Shown here in pieces: positions 48,885 through 59,904 of a stretch of 64,000 nt of DNA. Each line of letters opens with the position of its first letter. Position 1 is the first letter of the stretch. A program made the position numbers and the translations under genes. Under the pieces are notes generated by a model. It made no database searches and was not told the origin of the DNA. It saw only the letters and a list, made by a program, of their open reading frames with translations. Source of the DNA: Eulemur rufifrons (taxonomy: Eukaryota; Chordata; Mammalia; Primates; Lemuridae); the NCBI RefSeq assembly GCF_041146395.1, contig NC_091010.1, positions 53,216,001-53,280,000 of the forward strand, given 5' to 3'.

Positions 48885-50025
48885 TATTTTTTCAGATGAG
48901 ATCCATACCTCACACCATATACAAAAATTTCCTCAACATTGATCATAGGTCTAAAATTTTAGAACACATGAGATAAAAATATTTGTAACTTTTGACTAGG
49001 AAAATATTTCTTAGATATGATATAAAAAGCATTATTCATAATAGATTAAGCTTAAAAATCAGGCTTCATCAAATTAAACTTTCTACCTTTCAAAATACAC
49101 TGTGAAGAAAATGAAAAGAGCATAGAAAGCATTTATCAGATAAAAGACTTATTAACAGAATTTATAAGGAATTCTGCAAATTGATTAATAAGCAAACAAA
49201 CAATACAAAAATGAGTAAAGAATTTGAAGATACATTTCATTAAAGATGTTCTGTAGATAGCAAACAAGCACATGAAAAGATACTCAGTATTCACTAAGGC
49301 AATTAAAATTGTAATTACATGCTATGCCCCTCAACATTTATGATAATGGAGAAAATTTAAAAGACCAATGATAACAAGTTTAGGCAAAGAATTGGAGTAA
49401 CTGGAACTCACACACTTCTGATATGAATGTAAAATGGTATAATCACTTTGGAAAACAATTTGGAATTTTCATCATATACACTTACTATGTGGTCCAGGCA
49501 TCTACAGCTCATTATTTATCTAGTGAAATCTAATGTCTATACAAAAGTCACATAAAGAATGTTTATAGAAACTTCAATTATAATAGTAAAAAGCTGGAAA
49601 CAACCCACATGTCTCCCATTAGGTGAGTGAATAAATAAGTTGTGATATGTCTTTACAATGAAAAGAAGAGGATACTACTCAGTAATAAACAGGAATAAAC
49701 TAGTGACACAATCAGCAACATGGATGAATCTCAAAACAATTATGCTGAGGTAAAGAAGCCAGACAAAAAGAGTACATACTTTATTATTCCTTTTAAATAA
49801 AAGACTATAAAATGCAAACTAATCTACCATGATTAAGCAAATCAAGGTTGTCTAGGGAAAGGAGGAATTGGAAGGAGCAGGAAAAAGATATGTTAAACAT
49901 ATACTATATTTCTGATAGTGATTGCTTCAAGGTGTGTAAATATATTAAATGTATCCAATTGTTTAAATAGATGTATTATATTGTATGTCACATATATCTC
50001 AATAAAGCTGATAGAAAAGAAAATG
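48885..50025 (+). mobile_element. Old L1 LINE, ORF2 3' half and 3' end (L1M class)
   Basis: Direct-strand L1: 'gatccatacctcacaccata', 'agacttattaacagaattta', 'catgaaaagatactcagtat', 'gctggaaacaacccacatgt', 'gcaacatggatgaatctcaa' and 'ctcaataaagctgatagaaa' occur in ORF2-to-3'-end order over about 1.1 kb. Stops and indels break ORF2 throughout. Confidence 0.85.
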
Positions 50026-51540
50026 CAGTAAAGAACTTTTCAGAAATACAAACATTGAAAGAATTCATCAATAGAAGAACCGTACTACAAGAAGTATAGT
50101 ACAATTAATCTAATACGTGTAGAACAAAGAGTCCAAGGTATTTGGAATTCTCATTGATAGTGAAATTTTGTGGTACAAAGAAAAAGGAGATTTTTTTTAA
50201 AGGCATCCCTAAAAGTTGAGTTTTATAGATGCCATCATCCTACTCTTGCCTCCCAGCCTAAAAATAAAGACTTGAGAATCAAAGGGAAATTCAGCATCCT
50301 TTATTTATGTGATGACCAAAGGAAAAACCAAAACCTCTGTCTTTAGCACTTGAGGTTATTATTATTTTCTTCTCTTCCCATACAGAAAAGAGTTATGGGA
50401 TAAGTAGAAAAGTGGAAAACTGAGAAGAAGTGAAGAATACCAAACATTTTGAAATGAAGAGTCATTTACAAAATATATTAAATTGAATATGTCTACTTTA
50501 AATGTACCACCAACCTCTTAACTATCAAAATCATCATAAAGGTGTTATATTGTGATGAGCTATACATTTCATCCAATGAAATATTCCCAGGTACAATTTT
50601 TAAAAAAATATTATGGGTTGTTTTTCATTATATTTCAAATAGATTAGAGTTTTATAAATTATTGAGTGAAAGCTAGATATGAATCCAGCACCCCTTGCAT
50701 GCAAAGCAAATTTGATTCAAGTAAACGTATTTTTGACAAATGACTTGTGCCTTCATGATTTATCAATGCAATGTGAAATGGCCCTATAATAGCATGGTAT
50801 CAGGCCTGCTTTGCATTTGTTTCTTCTATGGCAGACTGAGAGAACAGTGGCAGAAAATATAATTTACTTCCATGAGGAAGGCAGAGAAAAATTTGGTTTG
50901 TGTTAAATTCACAGTGTGTGGCATAACCAGCAGAGAATAAAGGATAAGTAATAAAGAAATATAAAATTTACTTGAATCTACAATCATGGAAATTATCTTT
51001 GATCTCTGAAGAAAGAAGATGCATCATTAGAGCTAACTGAGCTTATTAAACCATAACACAAAGTGCTTTCTTACATGATAAACTTTAAGAGGCCACAGTC
51101 AGCTTAGAGAAAAGGACACAACCACAGCATTAACCAGGCTTAAAAATGTCCCTGTGTAAGAACTGCTACAGCTAAAATGTTTGCAGTTATTTACCTGAGC
51201 AATACTATCAAGGGATGCTTAGATACAATCACAAGAAAGCATGGTGAACTAAGTACAGGGAGGAATAGGGACAAATATATTAAAGATGTTTTCTAAGTTT
51301 GTTCAACATAATAAATACTTAGAACAACAAATCTATAATGCTAGGAACAAACTAGGTTTTGGAATTATTCACCAAGATTCCAGTTTTGGACTTGTTGCAC
51401 TTGTTTGGACTTGTTTTTTAAATATTCAATTACATGTGTTGCATAGGGAGAGAAATATACCAACCCAGATCTCATAAATAAGTTGTGGGGTAAACTGGAA
51501 ATAGGAACCTGAGAAGAGTCCTCTAAACTTGATATCACTT
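50026..51540. other. Unannotated AT-rich sequence
   Basis: No gene or repeat recognised. Confidence 0.4.
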
Positions 51541-51600
51541 GTGTGTGTGGGTGTGTGTATGTGGGTGTGTGTGTAAGAGAGAGAGAGAGAGAGATACACA
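51541..51600. repeat. Compound GT-rich / GA microsatellite
   Basis: A 'gtgtgtgtgggtgtgtgt' type run passes into 'agagagagagagagaga'. Confidence 0.92.
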
Positions 51601-52084
51601 CATGCATATACATATACTTTTTTTTAGATATATGCATTCAAAACTCTAACTTAAAAATGGAAAACAAAGAACTAGAGAATAAGGTAGAGTAAAAGTAGTC
51701 AGTATGATAGATGAGAGATCAGGAGAGACAGAAGCCAAAGGAAGTGAAAGTTGCAGGCAGAGCATATTGACAACTATGGCAACTGCTGCTGAAATGTCAG
51801 GTAGAATGAAAGCTTGGATGTGTTTATTAGATTTAGAGTTAAGAAAGTTATTATTGCCCTGAAAGACAGCTTTTTTTGTCAAGTGAAATGAGTAGTTATA
51901 TTTCGTAATGATGGTGGGTAAGGTGCTGGAGAGAATGAAGGAAACATTTCTTTTACAAGGCTTGGCAGTGAAGAAAAGGTGATAGGGTGGCAGCCGAAGA
52001 ATGTAAGATCCAAGATAATATTTATTTGTTTCATTTTTACAGACTAAAGTTTTTTTTAATATATATGTATACATAATATGATAT
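51601..52084. other. Unannotated sequence
   Basis: The 142-codon reverse frame at 51646-52074 is the longest non-L1, non-repeat frame. I do not recognise its product. It has no domain, no supporting upstream signal, and low-complexity AT flanks, so I do not call a gene. Confidence 0.35.
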
Positions 52085-52507
52085 AATATTGCTTATTTTG
52101 GTAAGAACACTTGAGTTCTATCCTCTTAACAAATACTATATTTAAGTGCACAATAGAGTATTGATAACTAAAGGGACAACGTTGTACACCAGATCTCTAG
52201 AACTTCTTCATGTTGTCTAATTAAGACTTTGTGCAAATTTCCATTTCTCCCTCCAATCAGCCCCTGACAACAGTCAATTGTGCTTTCTGATTCTATGAGC
52301 TTGAATATTCTAGATATGTAAGTGAAATCATGCTGTAGTTTTCCTTCTGTGACTGGCTTGTTTCACCTAGCATAATGTAGTTAAGGTTCATTCATGTTGT
52401 TACATATTTCAGAATTTTTTAAAGGATAAATAGTATTCCACAGCATGTATATAACATATTTTTTCATTAATTCATCTATTTTTGGCCACTTAGGTTGTTT
52501 CCACATC
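52085..52507 (-). mobile_element. Old L1 LINE 3' fragment
   Basis: Reverse-complement L1 3' end: 'cactatatttaagtgcacaa'-like UTR wording, 'tgtgactggcttgtttcacc', 'agcataatgtagttaaggtt' and 'cacttaggttgtttccacat'. It ends abruptly next to an Alu fragment. Confidence 0.8.
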
Positions 52508-52511
52508 TTCA

Positions 52512-52588
52512 TTTGAGCTCAGGAATTCAAGATCAGCCTGAGCAAGAGTGAGACCCCTGTCTCTACTAACAAAATAGAAAGAATGTTA
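52512..52588 (+). mobile_element. Truncated lemur-type Alu fragment (left arm)
   Basis: 'gagctcaggaattcaagatc', 'cagcctgagcaagagtgaga' and 'ctctactaacaaaatagaaa' correspond to the second half of a lemur-type Alu left arm. Both Alu ends and the A tail are missing. It abuts L1 on the left and the PTGES3 pseudogene on the right. Confidence 0.8.
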
Positions 52589-52589
52589 T

Positions 52590-53504
52590 GGAATATTGTG
52601 TTGAAGATGAACGATGTTAATGTAAATTTTGAAAAACCCAAATTTGCATTCATTTGTCTTGGAGAAAGTTGACAATTTTAAACATTTAAACATTGGTCTT
52701 TTTCTTTGTATGGATCCCAATGATACCAAGCATAAAAGAACAGACAAATCAATCTTATGTTGTTTACAAAAAAGAGAATCTGGTCAGTTGTGGCCAAGGT
52801 TAAAAGAAAGAGCACACTTGACTGGTTTAGTGTGAACTTCAATAATTTGAAAGACCAGAAAGGTGATTCAGATGAAACATGTTTAATTTTGACTGTTTCT
52901 CTGATACGATGTGCAAAAAGAGTGGTGATAAGCATGTAAATTTATCAGAAGTAGATGGAGCAGATGGGTGATTTATGAGACGATGATTTAAAAAGGTAAG
53001 ATCTGGAATAAGGAATATTGTTTTCATTGTGAGTTTTAGAAAGAAAAGTAGTTTCCCTGCAAGATTCCATATAATTGAGAGAATACTTGTGTTGATAGTG
53101 GTAGGGATAGATACTGTATTTCCCTCCTTTAATCCATTTTTCAGCATGTTTAAGGACTTCACCAAGGGTTGGTATATAGCATTGTGTGGAACAAATTTAA
53201 ATCAGCTAAGGTAATAACCTTATACACAAACATTTCCCAGATGCCCTGAAGCTTTTGAAGTCCTAAGCAATTGATACAGCTAGTGTAATAAATAACAACA
53301 TTTCTCCTAAGTCTCTTTTACTTCCTAACATAGATACTGACATGCAGGAAGCTCTCAGCATAGGGAAAGATAACTAAGTTTTAGATTTTAAAACATGGAC
53401 TAAAAAGTTGTGGAACAAATTGCCTGACACCTTAAACTGGCAATGTGCTGTTTCTCTGATGTATCCTGCAGGATTGTTTCACTAAAGTTTTATTTTAAAA
53501 AAAA
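52590..53504 (+). pseudogene. PTGES3: Processed pseudogene of PTGES3 (p23 Hsp90 co-chaperone)
   Basis: Conceptual translation in shifting frames gives p23 peptides such as DNFKHLN, DPNDTKHKRTDKSILCCL and ESGQLWPRL, followed by remnants of the acidic C-terminal tail ('gatgattcagatgaa', 'cagaagtagatggagcagat') and a stop at 53009-53011 just after the PDLE-type end. Family knowledge: p23 is a protein of about 160 residues that stabilises Hsp90-client complexes. The copy lacks introns and roughly the first 20 codons. It is disabled by frameshifts and stops, for example after the conserved tryptophan-proline-arginine block near 52834 and several in the acidic tail. Sequence after the stop to about 53504 is probably 3' UTR, ending near an A-run at 53496-53504, but the true 3' limit is uncertain. 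Non-functional. Confidence 0.9.
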
Positions 53505-55024
53505 ATGTACACTGTTTTACATAAGTAGTCACTTGTCAGTGTTCCAGATACATCTTAGCTAAAACTAATGAATGCCCTAACTTCTATGGTTTTTAAGGCT
53601 GTATATTTGGTATGGTTTGACCCTTAGCTTTTACAACTATTAGTATTGAAGACAAAGAAATGCTATATATTGTTGCTCAAGAGTCTGTACATTTAGAACT
53701 AGATTTATATTTGCAGTATCAGAATGGAAAATGAGAGAGAAGGTGAATACCTTATTAGATTTTCTCTTTTCCATTTTTTTTAAATTCAGCTTAAATCAGA
53801 GCTGCAAAACATCAATTTGTCTTCATAACAGTGAGGATTTTTATTAAAGTCTACATTTTTAATAATAAACTACTGGAAGACTTAAATAAAAACTAGCATC
53901 CAGTGTTAGAATATCCATTTTCTTACCCAACCATGCTTCCCCCTCCAATATGCACATACATGCAAACTTACATAATATTTTCTCTCGTGTATCCATCAAA
54001 ATCATAAAGTATTATACTCTTAGTCAGCAGAATCCGTCAGTCCCCATTGACTCAATTTGGAGTGACCAAAATTCAGCTCACCAGCCAATTCCCTTTCTGT
54101 ATCATTTGCTGACTTGTAACTGTTTGTCATTGAGCACATTTTAACAGAGGTATCTCCAATATGCAATTATCCCTACATCTCTAAATTTAAAATGTGACCT
54201 TTTTGTCAAAGGGGGAAAAATCACCACAGTCTAAGAAAGCACAGCGTTCTTTATTACTATTCAAAAGACCAGGGTCTTCATTTCTATTCCTGAGTACTTT
54301 TCCCACTTGAATATTTTCTTTATTTTTACAGGTAACAGAAGATAGATCCATTTTCAGAAGCTATGATTTTCTCATTTTCAGTCTTTTACTTTTCACCTGA
54401 TTCTATTCATTATTATTTGTCTTATTGTCTACAACAAAAGGAACCTCTGCCTTCTGCAGGAGGCTGCTTCCTCTAAGGGAGCAATTCATTTTGATTCTTT
54501 AGAGTCCAAATCTATAAATGTCATATTTACATAGTTTGAGTTGTTCTAAATATACCAGCTACTGATATATTAAGATTTTCTGTTTCTTCTCTTAGAGCTG
54601 GTTAAGCCCAGCTAAAATAAGATAAAGGTGACACTAAGAAAACTCAATTCTTTATATTTTGACTATGAAATGTATATTAAAAAAACATACTGACATTTTA
54701 TAGATGTTTATAAGAAAAATAACTTGGAGTATAATGGAAGGTAAAGCCACAGAGAACCATGTGTTAATTTATCATTTATGAATTATGTTTCCATTTTCAT
54801 TGATAATTCTCAAGTTTATACATTTAAACTAGAAACTCTGTTGTTATTTGTAAGAACAGTAAATAATGATGATTTGAAATCCACAGTTCTATTGCAGAAT
54901 CCCCACAAGACTCACTTGCCTAAATACATATGTATTTCATGGAAAGATTAAGAACATAAATACATAAATCATAACATATATTTGCTAAAAGGTATGTTCC
55001 TACTGTGGATATTAGTCTTGCCTA
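53505..55024. other. Unannotated sequence
   Basis: The first part could be further PTGES3 3' UTR, which I cannot verify. The rest is AT-rich with no recognisable repeat or gene. Confidence 0.4.
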
Positions 55025-55360
55025 TTGCCTTTAAACAATGGAGGCAAAACTGTCCAGGGACCCCTGAGGTCCCCAAGACCCTTTTAGGGATCCACAAGGT
55101 AAAAATTATTCTCATAATATTACTACTGCCTTATTAATTCTCATTTTATTACAAGTGAAAGTGGGGTTTTCTAGAGACTACATGAAGTTTGATACCACAA
55201 CAAATCAAGTACAGAAGCAGCTATGAAAATCCAGGTGTATTCTTTTATGACAGATGTTAAGAGGTTTACAAAAATGTAAATGATCCCATATGTTTTGCTA
55301 TTTTTTGAAAAATATCTTTTGATGATAAGTATATAGGCATATTGCTATTAATATTTTAAA
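55025..55360 (+). repeat. DNA-transposon-like remnant (hAT type suspected)
   Basis: 'gacccctgaggtccccaaga', 'cccttttagggatccacaag' and 'ttctagagactacatgaagt' resemble a common mammalian hAT-type non-autonomous element. Lies directly beside the Tigger-like element. Family name not certain. Confidence 0.45.
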
Positions 55361-55363
55361 ATA

Positions 55364-55746
55364 CAGCCATGCCTTGCTTAATAACAGTGATACATTCTGA
55401 AAAACACATAGTGGTTAGGCGATTTCCTTATTGTATGAACATTATAGAGTATAATCAAACCTAGCTGGTATAGCTTACTACACACCTAGGCTCTATGGTA
55501 TAGCCTATTGCTCCCAGGCTACAAACCTGCACAGCATGTTACTGTACTGAATACTGTAAGCAAAGGAAACACAATGGTAAGTATTTGTATATTTAAACAT
55601 ATCTAAACATAGAAAAGGAATAATAAAAATAAAGTATGGAAGACAAATGGCACACCTGGATAGGCAGCTACATTATAATCTTAAGGGACCACTGTCATAT
55701 ATGTGGTCTATTATTAACCAAAATGTTGTTATGGAGCTCGTGACTC
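55364..55746 (+). mobile_element. Tigger-type (TcMar) non-autonomous DNA transposon
   Basis: Terminal inverted repeats are visible: the left end 'cagccatgccttgcttaata' and the right end, read in reverse, 'gagtcacgagctccataaca'. The interior has 'cacacctaggctctatggta', 'tagcctattgctcccaggct' and 'gcatgttactgtactgaata', which I associate with Tigger-family elements. It is flanked by TA dinucleotides (55362-55363, 55747-55748), the expected target duplication. No transposase frame. Confidence 0.8.
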
Positions 55747-55895
55747 TACAATAATCAGTAGTTTTAAAACAATATAGTTTTAATGTCCAATAGATTGCAT
55801 ATTTATAGATATATAAACCACATAAAATAGAGCTCTTTGGAGCCCTAAGTGATGTTGAAGAATGAAGAGATTTCTGAATTCAAAAAGTGAAAACA

Positions 55896-55983
55896 TGTAC
55901 CGCCTATCCCCCCGAGTCATGGGCAACGTATGTAACCTGAACTTTTGTACCCCCATCATAAGCTGAAATAAAAAAAAAAAAAA
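55896..55983 (+). mobile_element. Very short (88 bp) young-type L1 insertion
   Basis: Only the last part of the L1 3' UTR plus tail is present: 'gggcaacgtatgtaacctga', 'acttttgtacccccatcata' and 'agctgaaat' then A. It is flanked by a perfect 14-bp duplication, 'aaaaagtgaaaaca', at 55882-55895 and 55984-55997, so this is a complete insertion event with extreme 5' truncation rather than a fragment left by deletion. Confidence 0.94.
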
Positions 55984-56059
55984 AAAAAGTGAAAACAACT
56001 GCCTTAAATTAAGGTCCACTGCTGTTGTTATTAGGGCAGGTGGAAGGCACTGCCATTTG

Positions 56060-56255
56060 AGAACTCTGTAACTGAGACAAACACTTGTTCCTTAAAACCT
56101 TGGTTTCCTCATTTGTGCAATTAGGATAATAATGGGGCTATAATGTTGAAAAAATAGAATTACATCGGTATAATACTGCAATGCCAGGCACATAAATAAA
56201 TACTGATCATTGCTAATGATCATCATTATCATTATATAAATGAGAATTTATGGAA
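56060..56255 (+). repeat. MIR SINE remnant
   Basis: 'aaaaccttggtttcctcatt', 'tgtgcaattaggataataat' and 'ctgcaatgccaggcacataa' are a clear direct MIR series. Confidence 0.75.
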
Positions 56256-56711
56256 TGCTTACTTCGTATCTAACAGTAAGGCTCATCTTTTGAAGGAGAT
56301 CAAAGAAGCATGTGATGAAAAACCAAATTTACACTAGCTAAATAGACTCTGTGAGGCAATAAATAGCAACACACACATGCACATAGTTTTAAGAGAACAA
56401 AATGAGGTGATGTCCATTCCAATATGAAATACTTTGTAAGTATTCTGGTGTTTAGGAAAATAAGAAGTAGACTAGAACAAGTTGGGGTAGGCAGAATTGT
56501 TTTTATGAAGTATTGGGAATTTCTGAACCGCTCAAAGGATGGGTAGAACTCGAATCCCAAAGAGGAAGTAGAAGAATATTCTAGGCAAGGTCACAGCAGA
56601 AGCAAAAGTAGCTCAAAGGAGAGGCAGAGGTGGCTTCTGGGAAAGTATAAAAGAGACATCATATAAGGTAAGGAAGCCAAATTAAAGAAATGCATTGAAA
56701 AGTAGGAGAGG
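56256..56711. other. Unannotated sequence
   Basis: Nothing recognised. An 86-codon reverse frame at 56300-56560 has no known domain. Confidence 0.4.
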
Positions 56712-56798
56712 AGACTTTGACTCAAGCTATACAAAAGTAATTCATGTAACCAAAAACCTTTGCACCCCTGCAATATTCTGAAATTTTAAAAAGTTCCA
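56712..56798 (+). mobile_element. L1 LINE 3' end fragment
   Basis: 'aagtaattcatgtaaccaaa', 'aacctttgcacccctgcaat' and 'attctgaaattttaaaaa' match the terminal L1 3' UTR and tail. It is more diverged than the 55896 insertion. Confidence 0.7.
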
Positions 56799-56799
56799 T

Positions 56800-57152
56800 A
56801 TATTCATAGAGTAGGAGGGACTATGAACATGATAAAGTGAGAAAGGAAAAGTGTAAAAAAAAAACCCAAAATAAAATTATTTGTGATAAAAAGTAAACAG
56901 CCCACATTAAAAATATATTAATTGGAGTAAAAAAAAAGATGAACATTATAAAGATAAAAAAACTTCAAGACACAGAAATAGAAAGTATAGACATTAAACA
57001 CATACAAAAATAAAAGGAAATTAACAAATCATTAGTAAGTGTTGAGAGTGTAACATGATATAACATATATGCAATTGGAGCTCCAGAAAATTGGGGAAGA
57101 CAGTAAAAGCATTTATAGAAACAAAGGAAAGTTTGTAATGAACATGATAAAC
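56800..57152 (+). mobile_element. Old L1 (L1M class), 5' region, segment 1 of a nested array
   Basis: Near its end it contains 'taacatatatgcaattggag' and 'ctccagaaaattggggaag', the motif common to L1M 5' regions, and it continues after the hAT insertion with the sequence expected next. The left limit is approximate. Confidence 0.6.
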
Positions 57153-57233
57153 CAGGGGTTGTCACACTGCTAACTCCAGGCCCAATTCAGCATGCAACCT
57201 GCCTTGTGTGGCTCCTTAGCTATAAATTGATTT

Positions 57234-57275
<42 letters not shown>

Positions 57276-57711
57276 CTTTTCGTTGAGACAGAGTCTCACT
57301 TTGTTGCCCAGGCTAGAGTGAGTGCCGTGGCATCAGCTTAGCTCACAGCAACCTCAGACTCCTCGGCTTAAGCGATCCTACTGCCTCAGCCTCCCGAGTA
57401 GCTGGGACTACAGGCATGCGCCACTATGCCCGGCTAATTTTTTCTATATAGATTTTTAGTTGTCCATATAATGTCTTTCTATTTTTAGTAGAGACGGGGT
57501 CTCGCTCAGGCTGGTCTCGAACTCCTGACCTTGAGCAATCCACCCGCCTCGGCCTCCCAGAGTGCTAGGATTACAGGCGTGAGCCACCGCGCCCGGCCCA
57601 TCATTTTTGAAAGGTTAAAAAAAAAAATGACAGAGATGTCATGTGACTACAAAACCTAAAATAGTTACTATTTGGTCCATTGTACACACAAAAAAAGTTT
57701 GCTAACCACTA
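57153..57711. mobile_element. hAT-type DNA transposon, split by an Alu
   Basis: The left end 'caggggttgtcacactgc' and the right end 'agtttgctaaccacta' are recognisable as terminal inverted repeats of a common hAT-Charlie-type non-autonomous element. The inside has 'aacctaaaatagttactatt' and 'tggtccattgtaca'. An 8-bp target duplication with one mismatch, 'tgataaac' (57145-57152) and 'tgagaaac' (57712-57719), flanks it, as hAT elements produce. An Alu occupies 57236-57598. No transposase frame. Confidence 0.75.
57236..57598 (-). mobile_element. Full-length lemur-type Alu inside the hAT element
   Basis: On the minus strand it starts 'ggccgggcgcggtggctcac', carries the lemur-type blocks ('cctagcactctgggaggccg', 'tgagcgagaccccgtctct', 'tatatagaaaaaattagccg') and ends in a long A tail (T on the plus strand, 57236-57275). 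The tail of about 40 nt and retained CpGs point to a recent insertion. I could not define a clean target-site duplication. Confidence 0.95.
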
Positions 57712-58330
57712 TGAGAAACTTCCAATCTAAAAAGCAAAATTAATCACAAGCAAAATAAAATAAAGATAACCATGCCAAAAAAGCTGTAATTGAATTGTTA
57801 AAAATCAATACAAAAGAGAAACTCTACAGACAGCATGACAAAAAGGAATCACGAAAAAGGAGGACTAAAAGTAAGAATGACAGCAGGATTCTTTCCAAAA
57901 GTGATGTAAGCCAAGACAGAGATTTTTAATATACTGATGGAAAAACAAAACGAAATAAAAAGTGTTAACCTAACACTCTATACCTGGTAGAAACATATTT
58001 CAAGAATTAAGAAAAGTAAAAGTCTTCAAAGATAAAAATAGAAAGCTGGGATAATTTATAACCAGCATGTCTACACTACAAGAAATGTTAAATGAAGTTC
58101 TTACTCACAAGGAACATAACAGGTAAAATTTGTATCTGCACAGATAATCAACACTGAAAACACTAAATACATGGATAAATATAGAATATATTTCTCATAT
58201 TATCAGTCTCTTAAAAGACAACAGACAGTTTAAGAAAAAGTATTAACAATGTGTTGTGAGATTTATTGCATAAATACACAATATACTGTGTGATAATATT
58301 ACAAAGTATGGGAAACATAAGAGCAAGGAA
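57712..58330 (+). mobile_element. Old L1 (L1M class), 5' region, segment 2 of the nested array
   Basis: Continues segment 1: 'aagaatgacagcaggattct', 'agtgatgtaagccaagacag', 'ctacactacaagaaatgtta' and 'aatgaagttcttactcacaa' are L1M 5'-region motifs in the right order. Confidence 0.7.
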
Positions 58331-58545
58331 AGGATGTTCACATTCTCCTATTCAACATCATTCAAAGAATCCCATCATCTCTATAATGCAGGAAAAATAA
58401 ATAAAATTCCAGTGGATTGGTAAGGAAGAGATATAACGGTCTTGAGGATAACATGATGGTCTAGAAAATCCCAAAGAATCTATAAAAATTTTCATAGCAT
58501 ACTACAAAAGATACATTTTGGCTATAAGATTAATGAAAGCCACAA
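58331..58545 (+). mobile_element. Old L1 ORF2 fragment, segment 3
   Basis: 'ggatgttcacattctcctat', 'tcaacatcattcaaagaatc' and 'aacatgatggtctagaaaat' match the reverse-transcriptase part of ORF2. The jump from the 5' region to here implies an internal deletion of most of the front half of the L1, or a second L1 in the same orientation. Confidence 0.65.
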
Positions 58546-59095
58546 GGCCCACTCAAATATCTTGCAGAAACTACACTAAATGCCATTCAGCAGTATGATG
58601 AAACCAGTCCTGGAGATTTCCAGCCCTGGACTGAGGATTACCAGGTCTTTATGACAATGAGAGCTAAAAACCCAGTTACCCTAGAGACAAGGCCACTTCA
58701 GCACAGATGAAACTTTCATGAACCTTGAAACAAAGCTTACCCTTACAAGAATAGCTTAAATTCCCTTTATGAAAGAAACACCGGGTACCTGACCTGGACT
58801 GAATACAGGTATAAGGAAAGGAGAAGAATGCCCCAAACTCTGAGAATGGCGTCCAGACCAAGACCCTTTGGTAGGTAGTCGTCTGACCCCTGACGGTATC
58901 TGACTCATGCCACCAGCCTACTTCTGCTTTCTATCTTGTAGGAACACTATCAGAAAAAACTACTTGAACATCAGATGATGCCCAAGACTTGTCTTTGATG
59001 TGAATCAGACTGAAGGGGAAAAGTTGCCCCTGTGGAAGCTGATTAGCTAGGACCGCCCACAAACCCCAAATGTGTGTACATATAATATATTTTTA
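58546..59095. other. Unidentified ~550-bp insertion within L1 ORF2
   Basis: ORF2 similarity stops near 58545 and resumes at about 59096 with the next expected L1 sequence ('agtcactttagcaaagatga'). The intervening stretch is less AT-rich and unlike L1. It includes 'ggacgccattctcagagttt' on the reverse strand and 'gggtacctgacctggactga' on the forward strand. Length suggests an LTR or DNA transposon, but I recognise neither its family nor clear inverted repeats or target duplication. Confidence 0.5.
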
Positions 59096-59525
59096 TACCC
59101 AATAAGTCACTTTAGCAAAGATGAAGGGTATAAGATCAAAAGAAAGAAATCTATTGTATTTCTGTATGCTAGCAATAATAACAATGTTAAAAGTAACATT
59201 TACAATATTATCAAAAACATGGAATACCAAAATAAAATGAAATGCATGTATATCTTAGCAAATATGGGCAAAATTTGTATGCTGAAAACAACACCACACT
59301 GATTTAAAAAGCCAAATATGACCTCGAAAAATGAATTGATATTCTATGCTTATGGTTTGGAAAACACAATAGTGTTAAGATATTAATTCTCTTGAATCTG
59401 ATCCATAGATACAATACAATCGCGATTAAAATCCCAGCATGATTTTGCTATATGTCAAAAAGCCATTTCTAAAATTTATACAGAAAGGCAACATATCTAG
59501 GAAAGACAAAATAATTCTGTGAAGG
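59096..59525 (+). mobile_element. Old L1 ORF2 fragment, segment 4
   Basis: 'ttgtatttctgtatgctagc', 'aatattatcaaaaacatgga', 'caatagtgttaagatattaa' and 'acaatcgcgattaaaatccc' follow ORF2 order and continue segment 3. Frame is broken repeatedly. Confidence 0.8.
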
Positions 59526-59904
59526 AATAACAGAGTCAGGGAGCACAATTTACCTACAATCTATGTGACTTCAAGATGTCTATAATGGTATCAGCAGTGA
59601 GGACCTTGAAGACCTAGAGGGTTCTAAGCTAGGATAAAGATCTGCATAATAGGAGTGAGTTATGTAGGTTGAAGGGCCTCAGTCACTAGAGGTACATTGC
59701 TGATTGTGGGTTGTGTACATGTGCCTAACCAAGTTTACCATTTACTTGCATCCTTCAGGAACACCGTGCTTTCATTTTGGCATAAACAGAGATCCCCAGT
59801 TGCCTGAGTCAGAAATAGGTGCTCAGGCACTACAAATGTCTTCCTGTTCACCAATTGAATTGTGCTTGTTTTCTTTCCCACACACTTCTCTTCCATAGCT
59901 GGTA
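59526..59904. other. Unannotated sequence
   Basis: Nothing recognised. Confidence 0.4.

Noticed and set aside
51646..52074. 142-codon reverse frame
   Set aside because: No recognisable domain, no promoter or exon context, flanked by AT-rich low-complexity DNA. Consistent with chance.
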